Shown here: positions 12,801 through 21,482 of the stretch, one piece after another
How positions within the stretch are numbered: position 1 is the stretch's first letter
Layout of the letters: the number at the start of each line of letters is the position of its first letter
From: Cristatella mucedo
Taxonomy: Eukaryota; Bryozoa; Phylactolaemata; Cristatellidae
Direction of reading: 5' to 3'
Length of the DNA: 60,000 nt
Assembly (NCBI GenBank): GCA_009760855.2
Contig: WPIO01000044.1
Location: 188,001 to 248,000, forward strand
The notes under the pieces: generated by a model
The model's database searches: none
The model's input: the letters and a program-made list of their open reading frames with translations, nothing else
What the model was told of the DNA's origin: nothing
Program-made: the position numbers and the translations under genes

Positions 12801-15800
12801 TTTCATGCTGAGGACCGCACTGCCAAGGCAACCGCTAGACAGTCCCCCAGGCTAACCAGAAGGCTTTTTGTCTTACATAATAAATAATAATAATAAAGCA
12901 TTATAAAGATACTAGGTTTCAGCCCGGCACGTATGACAGGAAAGAATCTGACTCGCGAATTCGTCGTGCTTCTGCTTTCTCCTCAGTCTTTCCGGCACGT
13001 TGATGCTGGTGCAAATGACGAACTGCTTCTGGCCCTAAGCAGCCCCAATGGATGCAACAAGTAGCTGTCCGAAAGAAACAGACGCTGGACACTGGATCTG
13101 CTAAGTTGGCAGCCCCGTGCAGCACTCACCTACAGAAAAAGGAATCTTCTTTCTAGGCCTACTAGCCAGAGCTGCTGTCTTCGAGAAAGTAACCAGCTAA
13201 CAAGTACACTTTTGTACATCCAACTAGCAAAAATCGCTAGTGCAAACCTATAAATTAGCTCCTCCAACACAATTAGCTGCACAGGGTCAAAACAGGCAAA
13301 GTCAAGGCAAATTAAAAACTCCTACACAGCAACCACAGTCCTCTCATCAGTGAGAGTGCTCTAAATTGTTTGCCACCGCTAAGGTGAGTCTGACATAAAG
13401 GCCTGCTGTACTGGATGCTTGGTAAATGTTGTGCCCAGAAAGGTGGTTTTGTTGAAAACTCACTTTTACAGAAGTGTTATTCCATCTTAAATTTAATAGC
13501 TGAAAGCTCTGACAATGACTCTGCTTTTCATACGTAAGTACCAATATAATGGGCTCATACAAAAACGGAGCACGGTGGTAATGTAATGTATCTCAGCCTG
13601 TAACTCCAAAAAGCCACAAAGACTGTGTGGGTGTTGCACAGGAGAGCTTTCTATAGTGCACTCAAAGCATAAGCGGTTTTCGGTACGCATCCGGTAGCCA
13701 AAAAACTTCATCTACCGCAAAAAAAATTGAGAAGAATAACTGAGTCAGGAGAACTGTTGAAGCAGTGAGTGGCATGGAAGAAGCAGCAGTCGGTTTTGCA
13801 AACCTTACCAATGAAAGACAAAAACCTGCCACTGATATAAATATATACATATACATACATACATACACATATATATTTATCATTCGTTTGAACACCGCCC
13901 TAAGAGAATTTAATTGCAATACAGGCGCTTTACATATACCACGGGGCTCGACCCCAAGACTTCCCTCATCAATAAACATTCGCCTTGAACTTGGTCGAGG
14001 CAATCATCTTAACCACTAGTGTGCCACTAGGCTACTTCCTTTGTGACCAGTAAGCTCTACGAATGTGGCTGGTTTAGCAAAACTACAGTGTACTTACTAT
14101 ACTACAGTAGAGTCAGTAGGCTTTTGCCATTTACAGATCACTAAAGTAAGCAGGTGTTCCAGAATCATTTCCCTAACCGAAAACACAGGATAGGAATAAA
14201 CCACCCAGTCAAACCCACAGAACATAGGCATAGGCAGATCGAACAACATCTGCCGAATCGTAGCCTCTTCTTTTGAAGCTCACGTTCTCTCTACTGTCAT
14301 GCATTGTTATTATCGGTCTGCTTACCTCTAATCGCGAAAGCACTGATACAATTTGGCAGGATCTCGTAGAGCAACAGGTGAATCTCAGACAGAGGACTGA
14401 CGTCACTACAAGGTTCCCCTGGCTTTGTGCCATCATCAGCTCCGCAGTCAAATCTGCCTATTTTCAGCTTCATAACATTGCTAAAATTCGGGCTTGTTTA
14501 GATAAAGATACCACGTCCAAGTTGGTCCATGCATTCGTGACATCCCGTCTCGACTTCTGCAACTCACTGCTTACTGGCCTACCAGCATGTGCAATCAGGC
14601 GATTGCAGCTGGTGCAAAACTCTGCAGCTAGGCTTGTCTGTCGTGAGCGTCGCAGTTGCCACATTACTCCACTTCTCGTCGACCTGCACTGGCTACCAGT
14701 CAAGCAACGGATTGACTTCAAGGTTTTGTCGCTCACTTTTAGGTCCCTTCATTCTATGGCTCCAGCCTATCTGTCAGATATACTACCCCATCAGGCCAAG
14801 CATCGTACCACCCGCTTTTCGGAATCCAACAGTCTACAAATACCTCGTACAAACCTTAAATCCTTTGGAGACCGTGCATTTAGTTCGTATGCTCCTAAAG
14901 CCTGGAACTCCCTCCCGACCTGCGTCAGAACATCCCCTGACCTGACCACATTTAAAAGGAACTTAAAAACACCTATTTAGGACAGCATTTAGTGGGTCCC
15001 TGTGATTGGTCCTTGATGTGCTTATGCGTGCTGACACTGTGCATGCTGCCACTGACCACATTTGCATGCTGACCCAGTGCATGTCACCCCGAACCATATT
15101 ATTCATTTCGTTTGTTTTTCAAGCATGATTTTACTTACCATTCAAATGCATTTCACTTTGCAGCAAATGTAAAGCACCTAGAGAGAGATTAAGTTATCTG
15201 AGGGCCCTTTATCAAGTGAATTATTATTGCTATTATTAACCGAGCACCCTCTATGTGGCCGCCCGTTTTCGCACGCGGAAGGCAAGTGCTGTGCGTGAGT
15301 GTGCAGAAGACGATGTTTGTCATGCATGTTACAATGTCGCCATCAATAGTTCAATGTCTTACAGTAGCTTCGTGCACACGTGTCGTCAAAACAATTACCA
15401 GAAACTTAGTAAATAGCGTTGACTGTGCCGGACAGTGAAATCCTGATCCGAAAAAGGAGGGGGTAACCGGGAATGAGGCAACTGGAGATTCAAGTAATAA
15501 AGGAGACCGCCCTTTTGGTGTGCAGATTCTATTAGAGTTCGCCTAAAAGCTGAAAATCTGAAGCAAGACGAAAGGATCGCGGAATTCTCCTGCAATCATT
15601 TCCAGTCGTCTTTCTATTGAAAAGCAGGGAGCTGAATAATGAGCTGTGCTTTCTGAGAAAGCCGGCATTCGGCGCGAGGGCCTAAGTGGACCTAAAATTT
15701 TAGAGCCCAAACCATGTTGCTCACACCGTAGATAGCCTTACTCATCGGGTCACGCAAAGTAGCCACTGACATTAAAAAGGTTTGACAGTAAAGAGGTTTA

Positions 15801-18800
15801 TACAGATTAAGTTTGCTAGACCCATGGTCTACCAGGTGTTCTGCAAATGGCATTTAAACTTTACCCTCCTGAAACAGACCATTTGGGTGACTCTTTGGAT
15901 GACTGATTTGAGATGACTCTTTGGAATGTACGAGCTTCTTTTTGGTGAATGCAAACGAATTAGCATAAGTTAATCGACGTCTCCGTCCTAGCATTAGGAA
16001 TTTTCATGTAGAAAATATTGCCCGTAACTAAAGTCACTTTTTGATGCACCTTCAGCACTCAGTTCCTATCCGAGCGAAGCACTGACAGTGGTAAATTTTT
16101 TTTTACGGCCTTCTATTGACCGAATTTGGTTGCTCACGAAATACAGCATGCTAGCGGGATCAGTAACCAAAGATAATAATAATAAGAATAACAATAATGC
16201 ACTTGATAAAGCGCCCTCAGAGAACTCAATCTCTCTCTAGGCGCTTTACATTTGCTGTAAAGTGAAATGCATTTGAATGGTAAGTAAAATCATGCTTGAA
16301 AAACAAACAAAATGAGTAATATGGTTAGGCGTGACATGCACTGGGTCAGCATGCAAATGTGGTCAGTGGCAGCATGCACAGTGTCAGCACGCATAAGCAC
16401 ATCAAGGACCAATCACAGGGACCCACTAAATGCTGTCCTAAATAGGTGTTTTTAAGTTCCTTTTAAATGTGGTCAGGTCAGGGGATGTTCTGACGCAGGT
16501 CGGGAGGGAGTTCCAGGCTTTGGGAGCATACGAACTAAATGCACGGTCTCCAAAGGATTTAAGGTTTGTATGAGGTATTTCTAGACTGTAGGATTCCGAA
16601 AAGCGGGTGGTACGATGCTTGGCCTGATGGGGTAGTATATCTGACAGATAGGCTGGAGCCATAGAATGAAGGGACCTAAAAGTGAGCGACAAAACCTTGA
16701 AGTCAATCCGTTGCTTGACTGGTAGCCAGTGCAGGTCGGCGAGAAGTGGAGTAATGTGGCAACTGTGACGCTCAAGACAGACAAGCCTAGCTGTGGAGTT
16801 TTGCACTAGCTGCAATCGCCTGATCGCACATGCTGGTAGGGCAGTGAGTTGCAGAAGTCGAGACGGGATGTCACGAATGCATGGACCAACTTGGACGTGG
16901 TATCTTTATCTAAACAAGCCCGAATTTTAGCAATGTTATGAAGCTGAAAATAGGCGGATTTGACTGTGGAGCTGATAAAAGCAGCATTCATGCTTTGAAC
17001 ACACCTGCACTAGGAATGTAAATCGCTTCTTGTCCTCTGGGGGGCTGTCTTCTGCGCCGGGATACATCCAGACAAGGTCCAGGCCATCAAAGCCATACTG
17101 CTTCAAGTAGGCCACAACATTCTGCACGAACGTTGCTCGGCTTGCCGGAGTGAATGCCACCTCTACAGCAATGGGCAGGATGGGCAGATGCATCGTGTAC
17201 ACTTGCCATGCCACCATGCAAGCAATATTTACGACACCAACCACTTGCCAAAACGCAAAAAGTAATGGTTACGTAGCTACGCAGCAACAAAGGAGCAGCT
17301 TTTCTCTACTTGCAGTCGGCAATTCTTCAGTGCATTCCACTGCAAGACTCAAAACACAACAGCCTCCAGCGAATAGTGAGCACCTTGTCGCTGGGCTAAG
17401 GCGGCACAGCGGCAAAGTAAAGATTCGGTAGCAGCTTCATCTACATAGCTGCAGAAGAGCCTTGAAACTCACCTTCACTGCTTGCAGCATGCAATAAAGA
17501 ATTGGCTGCTGCAAGACTTGAGCTCACCAGTGGCGAGCAAAAGAGCTGGGATATATACCTGTGAAGTTCTTGGTTCCGTGATTCCAACCTCCGACTGACA
17601 ACAAAACCTTGAGGTTTGGATTCTTCAACTTCAAGTTCTGAATGCGAGCATACATGTCTGCAAATAGGGACCACGTGTACAGCCCAGTTTACATTAGTCA
17701 CTCACACACGACTGAGTTCGTTTCGTAGTGATGAGCATGAACATAGGAAGTGAAACAGTACAAGAACAAGTGGTCACATGCTGCTACTAATCATTCTTTG
17801 CATCCTCCATCAGAACCGGCTACCACCTGCTCATAACCATCGCATTTTTGGCAATTGCAGCACGTGTTGCAGCAGCAGACTAAGTTGCAGCGGTCCACCC
17901 ATTAGCTAAAATCTGCTGACACAGCAGTCCACCCATTACCTATAATCTGCTGCCACTCTTTGGCCAGGTGTCCAGGACATTGTGTCACACCCTCAGGTGC
18001 CTTAGTTTGGCTTGCAATTTGACTCTAGAACCCAAAATGATTGCCAGAGAGAAACCAAGTGGTCGCCAAAGTCTCATATAGTCGAGACAATATAAATAAG
18101 AATAACGTAATCATATTTGTGTAGCACTCAGAGATAGTATATGATTTCTAACCATTAGCATAGCTTGCAAAATAAGCATGCCAACTGTTCCGTGACAAAA
18201 GGCACAATGCCAGCAGGTGTAAGCACGTAAAGGACAATTTCTAATAACGGAGGAAATGTTATGAACAACGTGTAGGTTTCTAGCTTCTTTTTATATGTCA
18301 AGTCATGCATGTAGCGATGTCGATTTGCAGCAAGTTCCAGTCGGAGGACACGTGCAGACGGAAGGCATGATCTATAAAGGATTCGAGGTTAGTTTGAGGT
18401 GCAGTCAAACGACTCGAGAGCAGTCGGTAGGATGGGAAGCCGGAACAGTAAGTAGTGCAGAGGTCAGAGGCCGGAGCAGCCAAAATATAAATGAGAGCAG
18501 CAGGACCTTGAAAGAATCCAAGAACGACCACGACGGCAAGCCATGGACTTACCTTCTGAGCGCCACAGGCGCCGGGATTGTCTTTTCATACATGCTAGAC
18601 CTTGACCTTGATCTAGACTGACTACGGGGAAAGAATGGAGCTGCGGGTTGGGCAGCAAGGCCAGCTGACTGGCACACGCACCTTAACGTCGGTATGTTGT
18701 GGAGCTTCAGCCCTGTTCCCCCCCCCAAGAGATTCCCACCTCTCCTAATGGACTTGCTTACGTGACTAAGCAAGAAGCCGAACGACAAGACTTGGTGACA

Positions 18801-19849
18801 GCTATTAACTCATGCAATGCACCGGGACAGTGGTTCGCAAGAGTTGCTGCTTTTTCTTTGGCTAGCTAGTCCAGTGACTAAATCTGGTCATCGGTTGATG
18901 CCATATATACGGCAGTCGGTTCAAAAGCATTGTATTCTAGCAGACGTACTAAGTAGCAGAAACGCTGTATGAGAAAACAGCCTATTCAAAGTCGAAACTC
19001 AACTGCGCAGCAGACATTTCCGACCTCCCACACACATGAAAAAACGGGTGGATGACCGTAGCTTACCCACATCGTTCCACGTCGTTGGCATCAGCGTGTG
19101 GTGGCTCACGCGAGCGAAAGCAAAGTTAATGTGCGTGCACATGTTCGCATCAATGTCCTCCGGGTAGAACATGGAGGGGAAGGCTCGCCTCTGCGCCCAG
19201 TTCGTGTAGTAGCACACAACTCGTGCAGGCACTGTGACATTGCCACCGGCACCACCGATCGGCGCTGCTCCGGGTGCCACCACTCCGGGCGCCGCTGCCG
19301 GTCGAGGCTGCTGTCCTGCGGCCGGTGCCGGTCCCAGAGGATAGCCCCTATCCGAAGCCGGGCCCCCGTCGGCTGCCTGGCGCCCCTCGCCGCCTCTAGA
19401 GGGCAGTAGAGTGGGCTGAGTCGTTCCCGGCATGCCAGGACCACTGCCCGGAGAGTACGCAGGCGGCGGGCCTCTTTGGTCCGAGGGCGACAGCGGCTGC
19501 TGTGGCAGCGGCCTCTGCGCACCAGGAGCGAAACCTGGACCTGGCTGGGCAGGCCCGAAACCGGTACGAGCTGGTCCTGCATTCGGCGGCTGTGACAGAG
19601 GCTGACCGCCTGGCATCGGGCCCGGACCAGGCTGGCCTGGACCGGAGCCTGGCCGCATCGGTCCCGGGCCGGGCTGCGAAGGCCCGGGACGCGGTTGCAC
19701 CGGCCCGGGGCCTGCCGCGCGCCATTCGCCCGACGCCTGGCGGCTTCCGGCACGCCAGCCGCCAGGACCGGGTCCAAACTCTGGAGGCCGTTGTTGGGTG
19801 GGCTGCTGAGCCTGCAAGGAAATCGCTATTATGTACACTACACTTTCGT

Positions 19850-19883
<34 letters not shown>

Positions 19884-20197
19884 CAGAGAGAGAGATACAG
19901 AGAGAGAGATACAGAGAGAGAGATACAGAGAGAGAGATACAGAGAGAGAGATACAGAGAGAGAGAGATACAGAGATACAGAGAGATAGAAAGAGAGAGTG
20001 AGAGAGAGGGGGGGAAAGAGAGCAGCGATCGGTTCGGCTGCTGCTTCCGCAGAAACGGCTGCCACCACTCCTTCGCTGCTGCACGTGCAGCTGGCACGCG
20101 CTGCAGCAAGCCTTCGCCAGCCACTACTCACCAGACCTCCGGCAACGGCCAGAAGCAGCAGGATGGCGGCAGCCGATGCCGGCATGCTGGCACGCAT
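1..20197 (-). CDS. Chitinase-like GH18 protein with CBM14 domain, catalytically dead (gene span, 3' end off window)
   Basis: Nine exons join in consistent phase: 20197-20132, 19811-19067, 17657-17559, 17162-17005, 11153-11029, 7923-7812, 4799-4491, 3934-3268 and 155 to beyond 1. They give at least 760 residues before the last exon. Order of parts: a signal peptide (residues 1-22); a Pro/Gly/Gln-rich linker to about 215; a GH18 barrel of about 216-560 with SVGGW (291-295), MTYD (406-409), GLPMYGR (455-461) and [10 protein letters not shown] (551-560); a Gln/Pro-rich linker; and a CBM14 chitin-binding domain. The GH18 active-site motif reads [11 protein letters not shown] (329-339), where active enzymes have DxxDxDxE. 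The middle Asp is V334 and the proton donor is M336. The fold should still bind chitin-type oligosaccharides, but hydrolysis is not expected. It is probably secreted. The role is inferred: a chitin lectin, matrix or cuticle/gut-lining protein. The GH18 assignment is firm; the symbol is left open. Confidence 0.93.
1643..1775 (-). mobile_element. S2 SINE copy (tRNA-derived)
   Basis: Shares with the other S2 copies CAGCCTCATTTATATA, AGCAATAAAGGA, TGACTCGAACCCACAA and GTCGTGAAGT. On the minus strand GTGGGTTCGAGTC is a good tRNA B box. Confidence 0.72.
2270..2390 (+). mobile_element. S1 SINE copy (tRNA-derived)
   Basis: It has the shared order GGTTAAGGTGCTCGC, then GACCCAGGTCGTGGGCTC, then TTAAGTTCTCTTAGAGTGCT and CAAATGA. 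The first two parts resemble tRNA A and B boxes. Confidence 0.72.
2529..2678 (-). mobile_element. S2 SINE copy (tRNA-derived)
   Basis: Contains GCTGACTTAACAGTCTCATT, TTGCCTGCTGTAGGACTC and AACCCGTGGACCGAGGTCGT in S2 order. Its minus-strand B box is CGGGTTTGAGTC. Confidence 0.7.
2947..2973. repeat. Poly(C) run of 27
   Basis: An uninterrupted run of 27 C on the plus strand, so a G27 run in the chitinase-like pre-mRNA. It lies in intron 8 within CAG/CTG-rich sequence. Confidence 0.95.
3268..3934 (-). CDS. Chitinase-like exon 8: GH18 C-terminus and Gln-rich linker
   Basis: The exon starts after a TTCTGTAG acceptor ([15 protein letters not shown]) and completes the barrel with the Trp that lines the substrate cleft. 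It then encodes a long Gln/Pro/Ala-rich linker. A GCGCAG|GTGGGT donor at 3268 (phase 1) matches the phase of the CBM14 exon at 155. If that donor is skipped, the frame runs on to a stop at 3152-3154, giving a protein without the chitin-binding domain. Confidence 0.85.
3935..4490 (-). other. Chitinase-like intron 7
   Basis: A 556-bp intron largely occupied by an S1 SINE (4001-4137). Nothing else was recognised. Confidence 0.7.
4001..4137 (-). mobile_element. S1 SINE copy (tRNA-derived)
   Basis: Read on the minus strand it shows GGTTTGGTCTAGCGGTTAAG, GTGCTCACC, a GGGCTCGAGCCCC B-box-like core and AGATTAAGTTCTCTTGGGGC at the 3' end. Confidence 0.78.
4491..4799 (-). CDS. Chitinase-like exon 7: GH18 GLPMYGR and insertion domain
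   Basis: 103 codons in phase 0, from a GGTTGCAG acceptor to a GAGAAG|GTGAAT donor. It has [11 protein letters not shown], then [25 protein letters not shown] and [13 protein letters not shown], all in canonical GH18 order. The small alpha+beta insertion domain typical of chitinase family 18 subgroup A lies here. Confidence 0.93.
6744..6820. repeat. CA dinucleotide microsatellite
   Basis: About 38 uninterrupted CA units. Reading frames crossing it (poly Thr-His or Cys-Val) are artefacts. Confidence 0.97.
7505..7634 (-). mobile_element. S1 SINE copy (tRNA-derived)
   Basis: Same order as the other S1 copies, with GGTGCTCGCCCC and GGGCTCGAGCCCC. The 3' LINE-like tail is mutated. Confidence 0.75.
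7812..7923 (-). CDS. Chitinase-like exon 6: GH18 MTYD region
   Basis: 112 nt from an ATTAATAG acceptor to a CCGTG|GTAAGT donor. It encodes [12 protein letters not shown], then [13 protein letters not shown]. The acceptor has a weak pyrimidine tract. It was chosen over alternatives about 27 nt upstream because it restores the exact spacing [12 protein letters not shown] expected in GH18. Confidence 0.88.
7924..11028 (-). other. Chitinase-like intron 5
   Basis: 3.1 kb. A possible tRNA-like relic at about 10365-10450 on the minus strand (a B-box-like GTGTTTGGATCC) is the only structure noticed. Otherwise I see nothing. Confidence 0.5.
10365..10450 (-). repeat. Possible tRNA-like relic
   Basis: The minus strand reads AGTGTAGCAGATGCAAG, then GTGTTTGGATCCTGATGG, a spacing and content reminiscent of tRNA A and B boxes. 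It is neither S1 nor S2 and is not foldable as a convincing tRNA by eye. Confidence 0.25.
11029..11153 (-). CDS. Chitinase-like exon 5: GH18 LLLTAAV strand
   Basis: The exon starts after an AACTCAG acceptor ([11 protein letters not shown]) and ends in phase 2 at a GCAGA|GTGAGT donor. It contains [13 protein letters not shown], the expected barrel strand following the catalytic region. It is isolated by introns of 5.9 kb and 3.1 kb. Confidence 0.9.
12100..12590 (+). mobile_element. LINE B 3' fragment
   Basis: AGCTCTGCAGGTCCTAGGCT, CTGTGGAACTTGCTTCCACA, TTGGCTACCGAATGCGTACC and GCGTAACACCCACATAGTCT parallel 48980-49305 of the fuller copy. The 5' limit is approximate. Confidence 0.75.
13560..13745 (-). 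mobile_element. LINE B 3' end fragment
   Basis: The minus strand carries GGCTACCGGATGCGTACCGA, CACCCACACAGTCTTTGTGG and ends GAGATACATTACATTACC, as in LINE B. Confidence 0.75.
13883..14033 (-). mobile_element. S1 SINE copy, diverged
   Basis: The minus strand keeps GGGGTCGAGCCCC and a tail of TTAAATTCTCTTAGGGCGGT. The A-box region is more diverged than in other copies. Confidence 0.6.
14431..15240 (+). mobile_element. LINE A copy, 5'-truncated (RT C-terminal coding plus 3' tail)
   Basis: Starts at ATCAGCTCC and encodes [20 protein letters not shown], then [14 protein letters not shown] and [18 protein letters not shown] without internal stops. The 3' UTR follows, with GAGGGCCCTTTATCAAGTG and an ATT-rich tail. 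It corresponds to the last third of the LINE A ORF2 at 51950-53321. Confidence 0.9.
16163..16993 (-). mobile_element. LINE A copy, 5'-truncated, inverted relative to 14431-15240
   Basis: The minus strand encodes the same RT C-terminal region ([20 protein letters not shown] to LKTPI) with a one-base lesion near 16845, then the 3' UTR and an AAT-repeat tail at 16172-16200. Its 5' end lies at the same ATCAGCTCC point as the copy at 14431. Confidence 0.9.
17005..17162 (-). CDS. Chitinase-like exon 4: altered GH18 active site
   Basis: A TGTAG acceptor and a CAG|GTGTGT donor bound 158 nt, residues 304-356. The exon carries [14 protein letters not shown]. The codons GTC (V334) and ATG (M336) sit where GAC and GAG would encode the catalytic Asp and Glu. 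The remainder (residues to FTFLVQ) follows the GH18 consensus with no frame damage, so this looks like a maintained inactive protein, not a decaying one. Confidence 0.94.
17440..17540 (-). mobile_element. S2 SINE fragment
   Basis: Keeps GCAGAAGAGCCTTGA, CTGCTTGCAGCATGCAATAA and TTGGCTGCTGCAAGACTTGA. It is truncated before the tRNA A box and lies immediately beyond the exon 3 donor of the chitinase-like gene. Confidence 0.6.
17559..17657 (-). CDS. Chitinase-like exon 3: GH18 SxGGW region
   Basis: A TTTGCAG acceptor and an ACAG|GTATAT donor bound 99 nt. It encodes residues 271-303, including [17 protein letters not shown], the conserved substrate-binding SxGGW segment of GH18. A degraded S2-type SINE begins within about 20 bp of the donor. 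Confidence 0.92.
17658..19066 (-). other. Chitinase-like intron 2
   Basis: 1.4 kb. A degenerate LINE A-like 3' end lies near 18100-18190. A minus-strand frame at about 18298-18460 resembles decayed LINE A C-terminal coding ([20 protein letters not shown]). No exon is needed here because exons 2 and 3 join in phase. Confidence 0.5.
18100..18190 (-). mobile_element. LINE A-like 3' end, degenerate
   Basis: ATAATCATATTTGTGTAGCACTCAGAG-like sequence resembles the LINE A/S1 shared 3' end on the minus strand, heavily mutated. Confidence 0.35.
19067..19811 (-). CDS. Chitinase-like exon 2: Pro/Gly-rich linker and GH18 start
   Basis: The exon starts after a TCCTTGCAG acceptor and ends in phase 1 at a GTGG|GTAAGC donor. 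The first 190 or so codons are a low-complexity Pro/Gly/Gln/Ala linker full of GPGPG and QPGP units. The last 50 encode the first beta strand and loop of GH18 ([12 protein letters not shown], then [12 protein letters not shown]). The linker lies before the catalytic fold, whereas most invertebrate chitinases have their linker after it. The exon is much more GC-rich than the flanking introns. Confidence 0.92.
19852..20022. repeat. GA-rich minisatellite, AGAGAGAGATAC units
   Basis: A pure GA run followed by about seven 12-bp units of the type AGAGAGAGATAC, then degenerating. It fills half of the 320-bp intron 1 of the chitinase-like gene. Read in the gene's direction it is a long CT tract ending about 40 bp before the exon 2 acceptor. 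Confidence 0.93.
20132..20197 (-). CDS. Chitinase-like exon 1: signal peptide
   Basis: The 22 codons from the ATG at 20197 encode a short basic start and a hydrophobic core ([13 protein letters not shown]), a typical secretion signal. The exon ends in phase 0 at a GGTCTG|GTGAGT donor. The ATG was chosen because it gives the signal peptide and lies about 115 bp downstream of a TATA box. Confidence 0.88.
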
Positions 20198-20311
20198 CTC
20201 CGTCTCTCTCTAGCAGGCCACTCGCGATCTATCTGCTAGGCCGAAGCCGAGAGCTGCACCACGCGTAACGAACGGTTTTGCTTAAATGTTTTGCCCAAAC
20301 TCTTGACTAGC

Positions 20312-20319
20312 CTTTATAT
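20312..20319 (-). promoter_or_regulatory. TATA box of the chitinase-like gene
   Basis: On the minus strand the sequence reads CATATAAAGG about 115 bp upstream of the ATG, which would put initiation near 20285. This is consistent with a tightly regulated secreted-protein gene. No other promoter element was assigned. Confidence 0.6.
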
Positions 20320-21482
20320 GCTCTGCGCTAGATATGTGGGTTGACGAGGTCAGGCGAAGGTGCTAGCCAGCAGATCGACGACTAACGCGGGAATGTTGCT
20401 GCAGTCGGCTGCTGCTGCTGCTCTCAGCATTTGACATTCAAGCACAGCCGTCCGTCCAGCAGGGCGGCTTGGAAGGGCATGAAAACAGTGGGGATTTCGG
20501 CACGGCTTCTGGGTCTCGATTAGCGATTTCACTTCGAGATGCCGCTCTCTAATAGTTAACCGCTTATTCGAGTGTCTTCCTGCCAGAAGCTCCGTCCACC
20601 GGAAGCTGCCTGGCACAGCTGTCGTCGCATCCGTGCTTTACCGAGAGGGTGCTAGCATTTGCCTGCACCAGAACGAAGACCCGCGACAACAGCTCTTGCT
20701 GCAGCAGCTCTTGCTGCAGCGGCTGCATCGGCGCCGCTTTGGTCGAGTGGGTTGGCCGAAAAGGCTGGCTGTTGGCGAAAGGCCGCTGGTGGTTCGCGGC
20801 GGCGAAGGAGAGGCAAAAGCTCTTCCACTGATACACAGCCGACTGACTGCCGCAAGGCTCTTATGCATTGCCACGACAGGAAGCTGTGAATAGGGCAGCT
20901 CCTGGCACCAGCCACGCCAGCTAAGCTTCTGGCTGAGACAGCAGCTTCCTCGGAAGCAGCCGACCGAACGTCGCTTGCTTTTCTCCACCACAGGCCAGTG
21001 CATAGGTCTCGGAGCAAATATCCGAAGGTGCTGCCGAAAATGCTGCCTTGCTTGCTTTTCCGTTTGTCGCTGCCTGGACAGGCAGAAGTTGGCCGCGGCT
21101 GCAGTTCAGTTGCCACTGCCTTCGGTTCCCTACTCCACATTGTTGATCCGCAAAGGTCACCAGCTGCTTTTTTTTCATAATTAGAGGAGAGAAAGCACTG
21201 CTTGCAAGTTCGAGGCGCCGATTTTTCGTGATACTACAGTTGCTGCAACCAGGACCGTCAACCTGTTCGACGCCAGCAGAGGAACCGAAGCCGCCTAGGG
21301 CCTCACCCAACAAGGACCCTTCGGTGTCAAGGCGGCGTACAGGTGTCCTCCCATATTGAAGATGGTCCTATGGCAGCGACCAGGACCAGCCAAACTTTTG
21401 AGAGGCCGCACGCCCACCGAGCCCAGCCCTTAGAGCAACGGCAAGGCCTACTGTGGACAGCTAGTCGGCAGCCGCACTGATT

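Larger units (their letters stand above)
11154..17004 (-). other. Chitinase-like intron 4
   Basis: The largest intron of this gene (5.85 kb). It holds LINE B 3' fragments (about 12100-12590 plus, 13560-13745 minus), an S1 SINE (13883-14033) and two inverted LINE A copies (14431-15240 plus, 16163-16993 minus). 12900-13550 and 15240-16160 show nothing recognisable. Confidence 0.6.

Noticed and set aside
12919-13125. Possible missing GH18 exon near 13000 on the minus strand
   Set aside because: The frame has no GH18 motif. The expected LLLTAAV segment was found at 11029-11153 with matching phase on both sides.
19396-20239. Frames across the GA minisatellite in intron 1 that join to the exon 2 region
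   Set aside because: They arise because GA/CT repeats have no stops. The signal peptide exon and acceptor define exon boundaries that exclude the repeat.
20350-21313. Candidate gene upstream of the chitinase-like promoter
   Set aside because: Several overlapping frames of similar length on both strands, low-complexity and without a splice pattern or known domain.
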